The notes under the pieces were generated by a model. It worked only from the letters and a program-made list of their open reading frames with translations. It was not told the DNA's origin and did not search any database. Both the position numbers and the translations under genes were made by a program. DNA of 64,000 bases from NCBI RefSeq assembly GCF_002149965.1, contig NZ_MSQB01000014.1, positions 1-64,000 of the forward strand, in the 5' to 3' direction. Positions 1-9,404 of the stretch are shown here, piece by piece. The DNA comes from Novosphingobium panipatense (lineage in GTDB: Bacteria; Pseudomonadota; Alphaproteobacteria; Sphingomonadales; Sphingomonadaceae). Position 1 is the stretch's first letter, and each line of letters opens with the position of its first letter.

Positions 1-1
1 C

Positions 2-3000
2 GGCGACATCACCGTCACCAACACCGGCACGATCCTTGTGGAAGGCGCGGCCTCGGTCGGCATTCTGGCGCAGTCGATCGGCGGCGGCGGCGGTGCGGGT
101 GGCTTCACCGGCTCGCTGGCAGTCACCGGCGGTTCGCTGAACACGCAAGTGGGCGGCACCGGCGGTGCGGGCGGCGACGGCGGCGACGTGACCGTCACCT
201 CCACCGGCAGCATCGTTACCCTCAAGGACGATTCCATCGCGGTGCTGGCGCAGTCCATCGCGGGCGGCGGCGGCCAGTCGGCCTATGCCATCGCCGCGCA
301 GGCAGGCGCTTTCGACGGCGTGAACCTGACGCTGGGCGCGCAGGGCGAAGGGATCAGCGGCAAGCAGGGCAAGGTCGTCGTCAACCTCTCGGGCGGTGTG
401 CTCCAGACGGCGGGCGCGCTTTCCTACGGCCTGCTGGCTCAGGCGATCGGCGCGGGCGGCGGTAACGTCGCGCTCTCCGTGCCCGATCCGCTGGAAGTCG
501 GCTCCAATGGCCTGACCCTGCAACTGGGCAGCACCGGCGGCGTCGCGGGTGACGGCAACGTCATCGACGTGACCAACGCCAACGAAGTCCAGACCAAGGG
601 CGCAGGCGCCATCGGCTTCGCGGCGCAGTCCATCGGCGGCGGCGGCGGTACCGAGGGCGTTACCGGGGACGTGGTGCTGGGCAGCGGCGACGGCATCTGG
701 GCGGCCAATGTCGGTGGCAGCGGAGATTCGGCCGGTTCCGGCGCGGCGGTGACCATCGCCAACAGCGCGACGATCGTTACCGAAGGCGACGGGGCTCTTG
801 GCCTGCTTGCCCAGTCGGTCGGCGGCGGCGGCGGCGTGGGCACCATGGCGCTTGGCCTTGCCGACGGATCGCTGGCGGGCGCTTCGCTCACCGTTGGCGG
901 TGCGCAGACCGTGGCGGGTAATGGTGGAGACATTACCTTCACCAGCTCCACCGGCGCCATCGGCACTTCGGGCAATCTCGCCTCGGCCCTCGTCGTCCAG
1001 TCGATTGGCGGCGGCGGCGGTGTCGCCAGCCTGACCTCGATGGAAGGCGGTGCGCTGGGCGACATCACCCTTGCAGCCGGGGCGACCGGCGGCGCGGGCG
1101 GTGATGGCGGCAATATCGTGCTCGACCAGAAGGCGGATGTCGTCACCAGCGGCACCGGCGCTAATGCGGTGCTCGTGCAGTCGATCGGCGGCGGCGGCGG
1201 TCTGGCCACCCTCGACAATACCGGCGGCACCGGCACGGTCACGAACGTCGATCTCGGCGGCGCGGCCAGCGGTTCGGGCGGCACTATCGACTTCACCCTC
1301 GATGGTCGTGTCCAGACCACCGGCGCAGGTGCGGCGGGTGTCGTCGTGCAGAGCATCGGCGGCGGCGGCGGTTACGTCAGCGCCGTGGGTGCGAACGCGG
1401 ATGGCACGCTGACCCTTGGCGCATCGAACGGCGCGACCGGCAGCGGCGGCGACGTTTCGGTGGCGATCAACAAGACGATCACCACCACCGGCGCAGGATC
1501 TACGGCACTCCTGGTGCAGTCCATCGGCGGCGGCGGTGGCGCAGCCAGCGTGGTCGGCGCGGACGGCACGGTCCAGACGCTCGACGTGGTGAATGCCGGT
1601 GCGACGAGCGGCCTCCGCATGGCCCGCATGATGCGCGCGGCGCCCACCGGATCGGCCGATGCCGGGGCAGTGGATGTCACGGTCGGCGCGGCGATCCGCA
1701 CCAGCGGCGCCAATGCCAACGGCGTGGTCGTCCAGTCGGTCGGTGGCGGCGGCGGTGCAGTCGGCGCGCAGGCGAGCGTGCTGGGCGGTTCCGGCGCGGG
1801 CAATGCGGTGAACCTCACCGTCAATGCCGACGTCGTCACCACCGGCGCGGGTTCGAGCGCGCTGGTCGCGCAGAGCACCGGCGGCCTCGGCGGCGGCGCG
1901 ATCGCGTTGGACATCGGCAAGGTCGATGTCGTCGGCGGTCTGGGCGGTCATGCCGTCTCGCTGCTGGGCGGTGCGGACAATACCGTGACCAATGCCGGTA
2001 CGCTCCAGACCATGGACGGGCAGGAAGGCCTGGTGATCTACGCGGAAGGCGGCGACAACACGATCGTCAACGCCGGCACGATCGTCGGTTCGATCGACCT
2101 CGGCGCAGGCGTGGGCAGCTTTACCAACGTCGACGGCGGCATCTTCCTGGCCGGTTCGCTGGTCAACGTGGGCGCGGGCACCTTCGTCAATGCGGGCATC
2201 CTCAATCCGGGTGGCGGCGGCGTGGTGTCGCAGCTCGCGGTGAGCGGCGGCCTGACCCTGACGGCGCAGAGCGAGTACAACCTTGATCTCGACCTGAAGA
2301 CCAACACGGCGGACAAGGTGGTCGTCTCGGGCGCTGCCGCGCTGAACGGCCGGGTCACCACCAATCTCCTCAACCTGGGCTATGCCCGCGCGGGGACGAA
2401 CGACGTGGTCATCCTGGAAGCGGACGGCGGCATCACCGGCCGGGATCTGGTCACGCTGGTTGCGCCCACTTCGGCGGTGGCGACCTTCGGGCTCGACTAT
2501 TCCTCGGCCAACCGCCAGGTGATCCGCTATGTGATCGACTATGCACCGACCGGGCTGACCCAGCGTCAGGCCATGATCGGCAATCTGCTCGACCGCATCC
2601 AGGAAACCCCCACCGACTCCTTCGCGCCCACTGCTGCGGCGATCATCTCGATCCCGACAGTCTCGGCGCTGGGCACCGTCTACGACAGCCTGACCGGCGA
2701 AGGCGTGGTGGCGGCGCAGAGCGCGGCGCTTGCCGCGATCGGCAGCAGCCACGACGTGATCGACGGCCAGATCGTCAGCCGGGTCGGCACTTTCGCCCCG
2801 GCATGGCGCAAGGAGCCGCTCGGCAACTTGTGGATGGCGGTGCAGGGCGGGCGCCAGCGCCTGGACGGCACCGACGGGGCGCACGATACGCGCACCAGCG
2901 GCTATGTCGTGCAGGGCGGCTGGGATTACCGGCCCGACGCGCGCAGCGTGGTCGGCGCCACGTTCGGCTTCGATCCGCAGAGCTTCTCGGTCCCCGATGT

Positions 3001-3664
3001 GAGCACCTCGGGCAAGGCGAAGGTCTATACCTTCGGCGCCTATGCGGGCTTCCATCCGGGCGCCTGGACGCTCAGCGCGGACCTGCTCTACAGCGCAGCC
3101 GATACCGTGACCCTGCGCGACATGTGGCTCCATGCCAGCGGCAACGTGCAGGCGCATGGCGACTTCACCATGCATGCCTGGTCCGGCCGGGCACAGGTGG
3201 CGCGCCAGTTCGGCACCGGAAACCTGGTGGTCCAGCCCTTCGGGGCCGTGGAAGTCACCCGGCTCTCGCTGCCGAGCTATGTCGAGAACCAGGCGGAAGG
3301 CCAGGAAGACGCGGCGCTCGGCCTCGCCTTCTTCGGCAAGGACTGGACGCGCACCCGCACCTTGCTGGGTACGAATGTCGCGGGCCGGATCGAACTGCCG
3401 CAGGGCAAGGCCCTCGTCACGACGCTGCGCGCGGCCTGGGTGCATGACTTCGACACCGACCGCTCGGTCACCGCGGCCTTCGCCGGGGCGAGCGACTATC
3501 GCTTCACCACCACGGGTGCGCAGGCGGTGGGCGACAGCGGCCGGATCGACATGCGATCGACCCTGCAGATGCGCAAGGTCGACCTCCAGTTCAGCGTCGG
3601 GGCCAACCTCGGCAAGGGCTACAACGACCTTACCGCCATGGCGGGCGTCCGGTTCCACATGTGA
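2..3664 (+). CDS. Autotransporter adhesin-like protein, 5' end outside the window
   Basis: The reading frame is open from the first bases, so the true start and signal peptide lie upstream; about 1,220 residues are visible. The passenger is a Gly/Ala/Thr/Val-rich beta-helix type region with about eleven degenerate repeats of roughly 60 residues, most carrying a Gln-Ser-(Ile/Val)-Gly-rich turn (VQSIGGGGG or close variants). The last 270 or so residues have the alternating aromatic/polar pattern of an autotransporter beta-barrel that would sit in the outer membrane. The barrel ends in ...VRFHM instead of with a terminal aromatic residue, which is slightly unusual. A type V secretion role (surface adhesion or aggregation) is inferred from family resemblance; the substrate is unknown. 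A second autotransporter follows 94 bp downstream. Long antisense frames here are by-products of GC-rich repeats. Confidence 0.85.
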   Translation, partial: GDITVTNTGTILVEGAASVGILAQSIGGGGGAGGFTGSLAVTGGSLNTQVGGTGGAGGDGGDVTVTSTGSIVTLKDDSIAVLAQSIAGGGGQSAYAIAAQAGAFDGVNLTLGAQGEGISGKQGKVVVNLSGGVLQTAGALSYGLLAQAIGAGGGNVALSVPDPLEVGSNGLTLQLGSTGGVAGDGNVIDVTNANEVQTKGAGAIGFAAQSIGGGGGTEGVTGDVVLGSGDGIWAANVGGSGDSAGSGAAVTIANSATIVTEGDGALGLLAQSVGGGGGVGTMALGLADGSLAGASLTVGGAQTVAGNGGDITFTSSTGAIGTSGNLASALVVQSIGGGGGVASLTSMEGGALGDITLAAGATGGAGGDGGNIVLDQKADVVTSGTGANAVLVQSIGGGGGLATLDNTGGTGTVTNVDLGGAASGSGGTIDFTLDGRVQTTGAGAAGVVVQSIGGGGGYVSAVGANADGTLTLGASNGATGSGGDVSVAINKTITTTGAGSTALLVQSIGGGGGAASVVGADGTVQTLDVVNAGATSGLRMARMMRAAPTGSADAGAVDVTVGAAIRTSGANANGVVVQSVGGGGGAVGAQASVLGGSGAGNAVNLTVNADVVTTGAGSSALVAQSTGGLGGGAIALDIGKVDVVGGLGGHAVSLLGGADNTVTNAGTLQTMDGQEGLVIYAEGGDNTIVNAGTIVGSIDLGAGVGSFTNVDGGIFLAGSLVNVGAGTFVNAGILNPGGGGVVSQLAVSGGLTLTAQSEYNLDLDLKTNTADKVVVSGAAALNGRVTTNLLNLGYARAGTNDVVILEADGGITGRDLVTLVAPTSAVATFGLDYSSANRQVIRYVIDYAPTGLTQRQAMIGNLLDRIQETPTDSFAPTAAAIISIPTVSALGTVYDSLTGEGVVAAQSAALAAIGSSHDVIDGQIVSRVGTFAPAWRKEPLGNLWMAVQGGRQRLDGTDGAHDTRTSGYVVQGGWDYRPDARSVVGATFGFDPQSFSVPDVSTSGKAKVYTFGAYAGFHPGAWTLSADLLYSAADTVTLRDMWLHASGNVQAHGDFTMHAWSGRAQVARQFGTGNLVVQPFGAVEVTRLSLPSYVENQAEGQEDAALGLAFFGKDWTRTRTLLGTNVAGRIELPQGKALVTTLRAAWVHDFDTDRSVTAAFAGASDYRFTTTGAQAVGDSGRIDMRSTLQMRKVDLQFSVGANLGKGYNDLTAMAGVRFHM
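62..1890 (+). repeat. About eleven ~180-bp in-frame passenger repeats
   Basis: The coding sequence for the QS(I/V)GGGGG turn recurs at about positions 71, 250, 436, 626, 812, 998, 1178, 1349, 1519, 1733 and 1870. The spacing is mostly 170-190 bp, or 57-63 codons. The glycine runs are nearly identical at DNA level (runs of GGC), while the intervening strands have diverged. This is a protein-level structural repeat of a beta-helix passenger and could recombine to change passenger length. Confidence 0.8.
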
Positions 3665-3705
3665 TCCCGGTGACCGTTTTTCAGACTTTCCTTCCTTTCG
3701 ATTTC

Positions 3706-3729
3706 GGGCGGGCCTTCGCAGGCCCGCCC
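3706..3729 (+). terminator. 10-bp hairpin between the two autotransporter genes
   Basis: A perfect 10-bp GC stem (3706-3715 with 3720-3729) closed by a TCGC loop lies 41 bp after the first autotransporter stop. There is no T-run after it, so it may act as a weak terminator or an mRNA-stabilising element, not as a complete block. It sits 29 bp before the start codon of the next gene. Confidence 0.5.
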
Positions 3730-3746
3730 CACAGAACTGCGCTAAC

Positions 3747-3761
3747 AGGAGAATTGCCTTG
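3747..3761 (+). promoter_or_regulatory. Ribosome binding site and TTG start that fix the second autotransporter start
   Basis: AGGAGA at 3747-3752 is followed after 6 nt by TTG (3759-3761). Translation from this TTG gives a clean signal peptide. The frame stays open upstream back to 3132 only because it overlaps the first gene in another frame, so an ATG at 3132 is not credible. Confidence 0.8.
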
Positions 3762-6700
3762 AAGACCAAGCTCATGGCCGGCGCGTCCGCGCTGACTCTG
3801 ATGATGATCGCAACCGACGCCTATGCGTTGCCGGCGGGCGAATGCGGCGTGCCAAACACTTCGGCCGATCCGAATGTCGCTTCGTGCATTTCGGATTCGA
3901 CCGAATACCAGGACGGCATCACTTACGATCAGTCGAACTTCGGCACGCCCGCCAATATCAAGGTCGATCTCTACGGCACAGTCGTAGTCAACGCGACCAG
4001 CGGCAACAACGGCGTGACCGTGATCGGATCGACCGACCATGACGCCCTGATCGGCGCGCGTAACGGCGCGAAAGTCACGGCGGTGCAAGGCGGTTTGACG
4101 ACGCAGGCCTCCGGTACCGGCAATGCCCGGATCGACAACCACGGCACGGTCAATTCCGGCATGATCGGCGCTGCGGCTTCGGCGAACGGGACGGGCACCG
4201 CCTCGATCGTCAATGCCGCCGACGGCCGGATCACCGTGACGCAGACCTCGTCCGGGATTCCTGGCGGGGTGGGTCTTGCCGTTACCGGCACCAACGGAAC
4301 GGCGAGCAACCTTGGCACGGTGACGGTCAATGCCTCGGGCACGCCCGGCAGCGTCGCCTATGGCATCGGCGGCATGGGCCTTGGCGGCGGCACGCTTACC
4401 CTGAGCAATGGCGCCAGCCTTTCGGTTACGAACACGGACGGCGACGCCCTGGGTATCGGCACCCCGCCGAGCGCCGGAAACCTGGTGATCGATAACGGCG
4501 GCACGCTTACCGTCACTTCGGGAACCGGCAAGGCGACCGGCCTCGGCGCCCTGGGCAACGGCACTGTCGGCACGACGGCGATCATCAACACCGGCGCGCT
4601 TTCGGTAACCTCGCAAAGCGGCGAGGCGGTCGGCATGTCGGCCGCAGACCGCAGCAATGTCGCCATGGCTGCCACGCGGACGAGCGCTGCAAGCACGTTC
4701 TCGGTCTCGGGCGTCGATGCCACGGGCTTCGACGTCACCGGCGCCACCGGCGCGGTCAGCGTGACCGGCACCGGCCAGTACGTCCAGGTTCGCGGTACGG
4801 ATACGGCGACCGGCGTTTCGGTTGCGGGCGGCACGACCCAGACCGTGGCCTTCGCGCCCGCGACCCTGGGCGGCACCGGCTACTCCGGCGATCTCGACGT
4901 TCAGGCGGCAGGCCAGGCTGACGGCGTGGTCCTGAGCGGCGCCACCGACGCGGTTTCGGTGGGCTTCACCGGCGCCAACCTGACCGTCTCCAGCACCGGC
5001 GCGGGTGCGAGCGGCATTGCCGTGACCGGCGGCAGCTCGGTCGATATCGCGGTGGTTCCGGGCAGCGGCAACGGCGCCTCGCTCACGGTCAGCGCGGCCG
5101 GCGGCGATGCTGACGGCGTGATTACCTCCGGCCCCAGCGGCGCACAGAGCGTGACCCTGGGCGACAGCTTCGCCGTCACAAGCAATGCCGGTGCAGCCAC
5201 TGGTATTCGACTGGTGGACGGCACCGACCAGACCGTCACGCTGGCCCAGGGCGCGACCGTGACCGGCGGCACCGATGCCACCGGCATCCGCCTCGATGAG
5301 GGCAGCGGCGCTCTTGCCGTGACCAGCCAAGGCGCACTGACCGTGACCGGCGGCATGGGTGAGGTCAACGGCATCCTCCTGCGCGACGGGGCCAGCCAGA
5401 CGATCGTGCTGGACAAGGCCCTGACCGTTTCGGGCATGGACCGTGTCGACGGCATCGACGCACGGGACAGCCTTGGCGATCTTGCCATCACCCTGGCCGA
5501 CACCTTCGAGGTGACGAGCACCGGGGGCGACGCCGTGGGCTTCACCGCCGAGGCCGGTGGCGGCGTCACCGTCGATCTCGCCAAGGGCCTGACCGTGCGG
5601 GGCAGCACCGGCGCGGGCGGCGGGATGCTCGAAGGCAGCGGTGACCTGTCACTCGTTTCGGGACAGGACTTCTCGATCGTGGCCGAGAACGGCCAAGCCG
5701 TGGGCGGCTACATGTTCGGCGGCACCTCGCAGCGCGCGCGCTTCGACGGCGATGTCACGATTTCGGGCACCAGCCCGGGCATCGGCTTCGTCCAGAACGG
5801 TGCGACCGGCCCGGTCTCGCTTTCGGTTGCAGGCGATTTTGCCGGAACCAATGTCCAGCAGGGTATCGTCCAGATCGCGGGTATGGCGCAGTCCATCGAC
5901 CTGTCGGGATCCTTCTCGGTGAACTCCGACAGCAGCGACGTTACGGGCATCATGCAGCTTGGTGCGAGCGAAAGTGCCAACCTTATTGTTGACGGCGCCT
6001 TCGATGTCTCGGCAGCGGCCGGTTCGGCCACGGGCGTGCAGCTTGTCGGTACCAATGCCTCCGTCTCGCTGGCACAGGGCATGACGGTCTCGGCCGCAGG
6101 TGTTGCCGCCACCGGCCTTTCGGCGAACCTTTCCGGTAATGCCGAGATCGCTCTTGGCGGCGCGCTGACGGTCACCAACAGTGCCGTTTCGGGTAGCGCG
6201 ACCGGCCTGTCCGTCGATGGTGCGGGTGCGCAGAGCCTTGCGGTGAGCGGCCCGGTAACGGTTTCGGCAGACGGCGCCGCATCCGGGTTCGACCTTGCAG
6301 GCGGCACCGGGGCTATCGGCCTGACGGCGACGGGTCTGGTCTCGGTGGCGAGCACCAGCGGTACTGCTCTCGGCGTCTCGGTCGACGGCGGCGCCGATCA
6401 GGCCGTGACGCTTGGCGGCGCCCTCACGGTGACCGGCGCAGGCAGCACCACGGGCGTGGCTTTCGCCAACGGCACCGAAACCGCGAGCCTTGATCTCGGC
6501 GCAGCGCTTTCCGTTACCAGCAGCACCGCCGATGCGACGGGCATTTCCGTGGTGGGCGGCAATGCGCTCCGCATCGCTGCATTGAGCGACGTTGTCGTCT
6601 CGGCTGCAACGGACGCCTCGGGCGTGGAAACCAGCGGCCTTGCCGGAGCGCAGGATGTCGTGCTCGGCAGCGTTTCGACCACTTCGGCGGGCGGCAGCGT

Positions 6701-9191
6701 TCTTGGTGTGGGTCTTTCGGGCAGCGGCGCGATCGCGCTTAATGCTGGTTCGGTCGCCGCTTCGGGCACGGGAGGCTTCGGCGTTTCGGTCGAAGGAACC
6801 GGCGCTGACGGCGCGATCTCGGTCTCGCTGGCCGATGTCCAGACTTCGGGCGACGGTGTGAAGGGCGTGAACCTGGCGCAGAACGGGGCCGGATCGACGG
6901 GCGATATCGTCGCCAGCCTAGGCACGGTCACGACGACCGGCGCGGATGCCACGGGCGTGATTGTGCAGGGTTCGCAGTCGGGCGCGGTCTCGCTTACGGT
7001 TGGACAGGACGCGGCTCCGGCCATGGCCCGCGCCGCGCTTGCCGCTGCTGCGACGGGCGGTGTCACGACGCAGGGTGACAATGCCGCAGGCGTGACTTTT
7101 GCCGTAATCGACGGTGCGGGTACGCTGAACAACCTCGGGACGATCGCGACCGCCGGTGTCAACGCGGCCGGTATTGCGACCAGTGCGACCGGCGCCGGCA
7201 CGATCACCATCGACAGCGCCGACCTTGCCACTAGCGGTGCGGGTTCGGACGGCATCTCGGTCGTGACCGGCTCGGGTGCCCAGAGCCTGACCGTGAAGAC
7301 GCTGGCCGTCACCGGTGCCGGATCGCGCGGCGTGGTGGCCAACTCGGGCAGCGGTGCCATCACCCTTGCCGCCACGACCGTATCGGCGGTGAGCGGCGAT
7401 GCCATCCTGCTGACGTCGGGCAGCGGCACCGTTTCGGCGAGCCTGGGCGGTTCGGTCACTTCGGGAACCGGCGCGGGCTTGGCCATCGTCACCGGCGGCA
7501 ATGCCGAAGTGGCGCTCGCCAGCGGCGCCAGACTCCATGGTGCCACGGCCGGCCTGACCTCGGACGCCGCAGGCGGCCAGACCGTCACGCTCGCGGGCAC
7601 GATCGGGGCGGACAGCGATCTTGCCGTTGCGCTTTCGGGCGGTGCGGCTACGCTGACCAACACGGGCACGATCGAGGGCTATATGACCTTCGACACCGTC
7701 TCCACGGCGCTGACCAACAGCGGCACCTGGAACGCCCACAGCGGCGACACCGCTTTCGCGGGCAATGCCGTGCTGACCAACAGCGGTACGATCAACATCA
7801 ACCCGGCCAACATCAACCCGGCAGCCACGGCTGCGGCGACGATGCGGATCACCGGTCTCACCACCTTGAACAACAGCGGCACGATCAGCCTCGTCAACGG
7901 CCATACCGGCGACGTGCTCGATCTGGGCGATGCCGCTCTGGTCGGCAGCGGCAATTCGCGCGTGGTGCTGGAAGCCAACCTCGGCGCCAGCGCCGTGGGC
8001 GGCAATGCGGCGCAAACTGCGGACCAGCTCAATCTGGGCGCCGTATCCGGCACGACGACGATCGCCATCAAGGACCTGAGCGGCGCCACGGCGGCGCAGT
8101 TCAACTTCGACGGCATCCGCCTGGTCAATGCCGCCTCGGTGGCGAACGGCGCTTTCGTCCTGGAGGGCGGCGCGGTCAATAAGGGCTTCGTCGACTACCA
8201 GCTCCTGACCGACGCGGACGGCAACCTTGATCTCGTCGGCGTGCCCAGCACGCAGGCCTTCGAACTCGTTCGCACCGGGGCCGAAGTGCGGCACTATTGG
8301 CGCCGTTCAGGCGATGCCTGGTCGGACCAGATGCGCGGCGCCGCCGCACATGAAGGTGTGTCGCTCTGGGGCCAGATGCTGGGTGGCAGCGAGACCAATC
8401 GCTCGCGTCCGATCTACTCGGAAACCGTTCTGGGCACCGCAACCACTTTCGCGCCCAATCTCGACGTGCGCGATACCTGGTGGGGCGGCCAGTTCGGTCT
8501 CGACTGGGGCCACGCCGCCGGGAACGGCGACTGGGGCGTGGGCCTGACCGGCGGCTATGTTTCGCAGGAGGGCAAGGTCAAGTCGACCGGCGATCGCATC
8601 AAGCTGGATGGCGGCAACATCGGCCTCTACGCCCGCTATCGCAGCGCCGACGGCCTCTTCGCCCATGCACTGGCCAAGCTGGACCGCTATTCGCTCAAGT
8701 ACGATCTCGGCAACGGCGCCAGCGCGCCCAAGTCGAACGGCACCAGCTACGGCGTCGAGGTCGAGGCGGGCTACCATATCCGCACCGGCATGGCCTTCAT
8801 CGAACCTTCGGCCAGCGCGTCGTGGACGGATGCCGATCTCGACGGCTTCGCTGCCACCGGCGGCGTCGGCGCCAGGTTCGATCATGTGCAGAGCTTCTAC
8901 GGCCGCGCGGGTGTGCGTGCGGGCATCGAGGCACAGTCCGGCACTTGGGCGCTTCAGCCTTATGTCGGCGTGAACTGGGAAGGCGAGATGAACGGCCGTC
9001 CGGGCGCGACCCTTTCTTCGGGCGATCAGGACCTCTACTTCCGCGATGCATCGGAAGGTGGCCGTGCGCGCTGGGAAGCGGGCATCCAGGGCGCCTCGCA
9101 GGGCCTTTCCGCTTTCGCCAAGGTGGAAGGCGTAACCGGCTCGGGCACGAGCGGCATTGCCGGTCGCGCAGGCGTTTCCGTGCGCTTCTGA
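3759..9191 (+). CDS. Large autotransporter with beta-barrel domain
   Basis: A 1,810-residue protein begins at TTG 3759 behind a good AGGAGA. Residues 1-23 form a signal peptide (MKTKLMAGASALTLMMIATDAYA) with likely cleavage after AYA. The passenger (about 24-1500) is a Ser/Thr/Gly/Ala-rich succession of short beta-strand repeats of about 35-40 residues, many containing an (D/A)ATG(I/L/V) turn. The final 280 or so residues, from WGQMLGG to the terminal ...SVRF, form an autotransporter beta-barrel ending in Phe as expected. It should be secreted across the outer membrane by the type V route; an adhesin or biofilm role is family inference. The passenger differs in repeat type from the upstream autotransporter, so the pair is not a simple recent duplication. 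A strong terminator follows. Confidence 0.88.
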   Translation: MKTKLMAGASALTLMMIATDAYALPAGECGVPNTSADPNVASCISDSTEYQDGITYDQSNFGTPANIKVDLYGTVVVNATSGNNGVTVIGSTDHDALIGARNGAKVTAVQGGLTTQASGTGNARIDNHGTVNSGMIGAAASANGTGTASIVNAADGRITVTQTSSGIPGGVGLAVTGTNGTASNLGTVTVNASGTPGSVAYGIGGMGLGGGTLTLSNGASLSVTNTDGDALGIGTPPSAGNLVIDNGGTLTVTSGTGKATGLGALGNGTVGTTAIINTGALSVTSQSGEAVGMSAADRSNVAMAATRTSAASTFSVSGVDATGFDVTGATGAVSVTGTGQYVQVRGTDTATGVSVAGGTTQTVAFAPATLGGTGYSGDLDVQAAGQADGVVLSGATDAVSVGFTGANLTVSSTGAGASGIAVTGGSSVDIAVVPGSGNGASLTVSAAGGDADGVITSGPSGAQSVTLGDSFAVTSNAGAATGIRLVDGTDQTVTLAQGATVTGGTDATGIRLDEGSGALAVTSQGALTVTGGMGEVNGILLRDGASQTIVLDKALTVSGMDRVDGIDARDSLGDLAITLADTFEVTSTGGDAVGFTAEAGGGVTVDLAKGLTVRGSTGAGGGMLEGSGDLSLVSGQDFSIVAENGQAVGGYMFGGTSQRARFDGDVTISGTSPGIGFVQNGATGPVSLSVAGDFAGTNVQQGIVQIAGMAQSIDLSGSFSVNSDSSDVTGIMQLGASESANLIVDGAFDVSAAAGSATGVQLVGTNASVSLAQGMTVSAAGVAATGLSANLSGNAEIALGGALTVTNSAVSGSATGLSVDGAGAQSLAVSGPVTVSADGAASGFDLAGGTGAIGLTATGLVSVASTSGTALGVSVDGGADQAVTLGGALTVTGAGSTTGVAFANGTETASLDLGAALSVTSSTADATGISVVGGNALRIAALSDVVVSAATDASGVETSGLAGAQDVVLGSVSTTSAGGSVLGVGLSGSGAIALNAGSVAASGTGGFGVSVEGTGADGAISVSLADVQTSGDGVKGVNLAQNGAGSTGDIVASLGTVTTTGADATGVIVQGSQSGAVSLTVGQDAAPAMARAALAAAATGGVTTQGDNAAGVTFAVIDGAGTLNNLGTIATAGVNAAGIATSATGAGTITIDSADLATSGAGSDGISVVTGSGAQSLTVKTLAVTGAGSRGVVANSGSGAITLAATTVSAVSGDAILLTSGSGTVSASLGGSVTSGTGAGLAIVTGGNAEVALASGARLHGATAGLTSDAAGGQTVTLAGTIGADSDLAVALSGGAATLTNTGTIEGYMTFDTVSTALTNSGTWNAHSGDTAFAGNAVLTNSGTININPANINPAATAAATMRITGLTTLNNSGTISLVNGHTGDVLDLGDAALVGSGNSRVVLEANLGASAVGGNAAQTADQLNLGAVSGTTTIAIKDLSGATAAQFNFDGIRLVNAASVANGAFVLEGGAVNKGFVDYQLLTDADGNLDLVGVPSTQAFELVRTGAEVRHYWRRSGDAWSDQMRGAAAHEGVSLWGQMLGGSETNRSRPIYSETVLGTATTFAPNLDVRDTWWGGQFGLDWGHAAGNGDWGVGLTGGYVSQEGKVKSTGDRIKLDGGNIGLYARYRSADGLFAHALAKLDRYSLKYDLGNGASAPKSNGTSYGVEVEAGYHIRTGMAFIEPSASASWTDADLDGFAATGGVGARFDHVQSFYGRAGVRAGIEAQSGTWALQPYVGVNWEGEMNGRPGATLSSGDQDLYFRDASEGGRARWEAGIQGASQGLSAFAKVEGVTGSGTSGIAGRAGVSVRF

Positions 9192-9221
9192 GCCTGCGTA
9201 CCTGCCTTGTCGCATTCAGGG

Positions 9222-9256
9222 GGGCGGCGTACTTCGGTACGCCGCCCTTTCCTTTA
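9222..9256 (+). terminator. Intrinsic terminator after the autotransporter pair
   Basis: An 11-bp perfect stem (9222-9232 with 9237-9247) is closed by a UUCG tetraloop and followed by a T-rich tail (TTTCCTTTAA). It lies 31 bp after the stop codon. Confidence 0.9.
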
Positions 9257-9404
9257 AGGCTTTGATCCTGCGGAGCGCGATTGCTTCTTCGGGCATCCTG
9301 CGCAAGATGGGCGGGTACTGCCGTTACGGGGCGTGGGACCAGCTTGGAAAAGGGGATGTTGCGGATGAAGCAAACAGGTCTTCCTTGCGGGGCGCCCGGC
9401 GTCG

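Noticed and set aside
439..9215. Long minus-strand open frames opposite both autotransporters (up to 549 codons)
   Set aside because: Pro/Ala/Arg/Val-rich translations of GC-rich repeats, without ribosome sites or family features, and overlapping well-supported genes.
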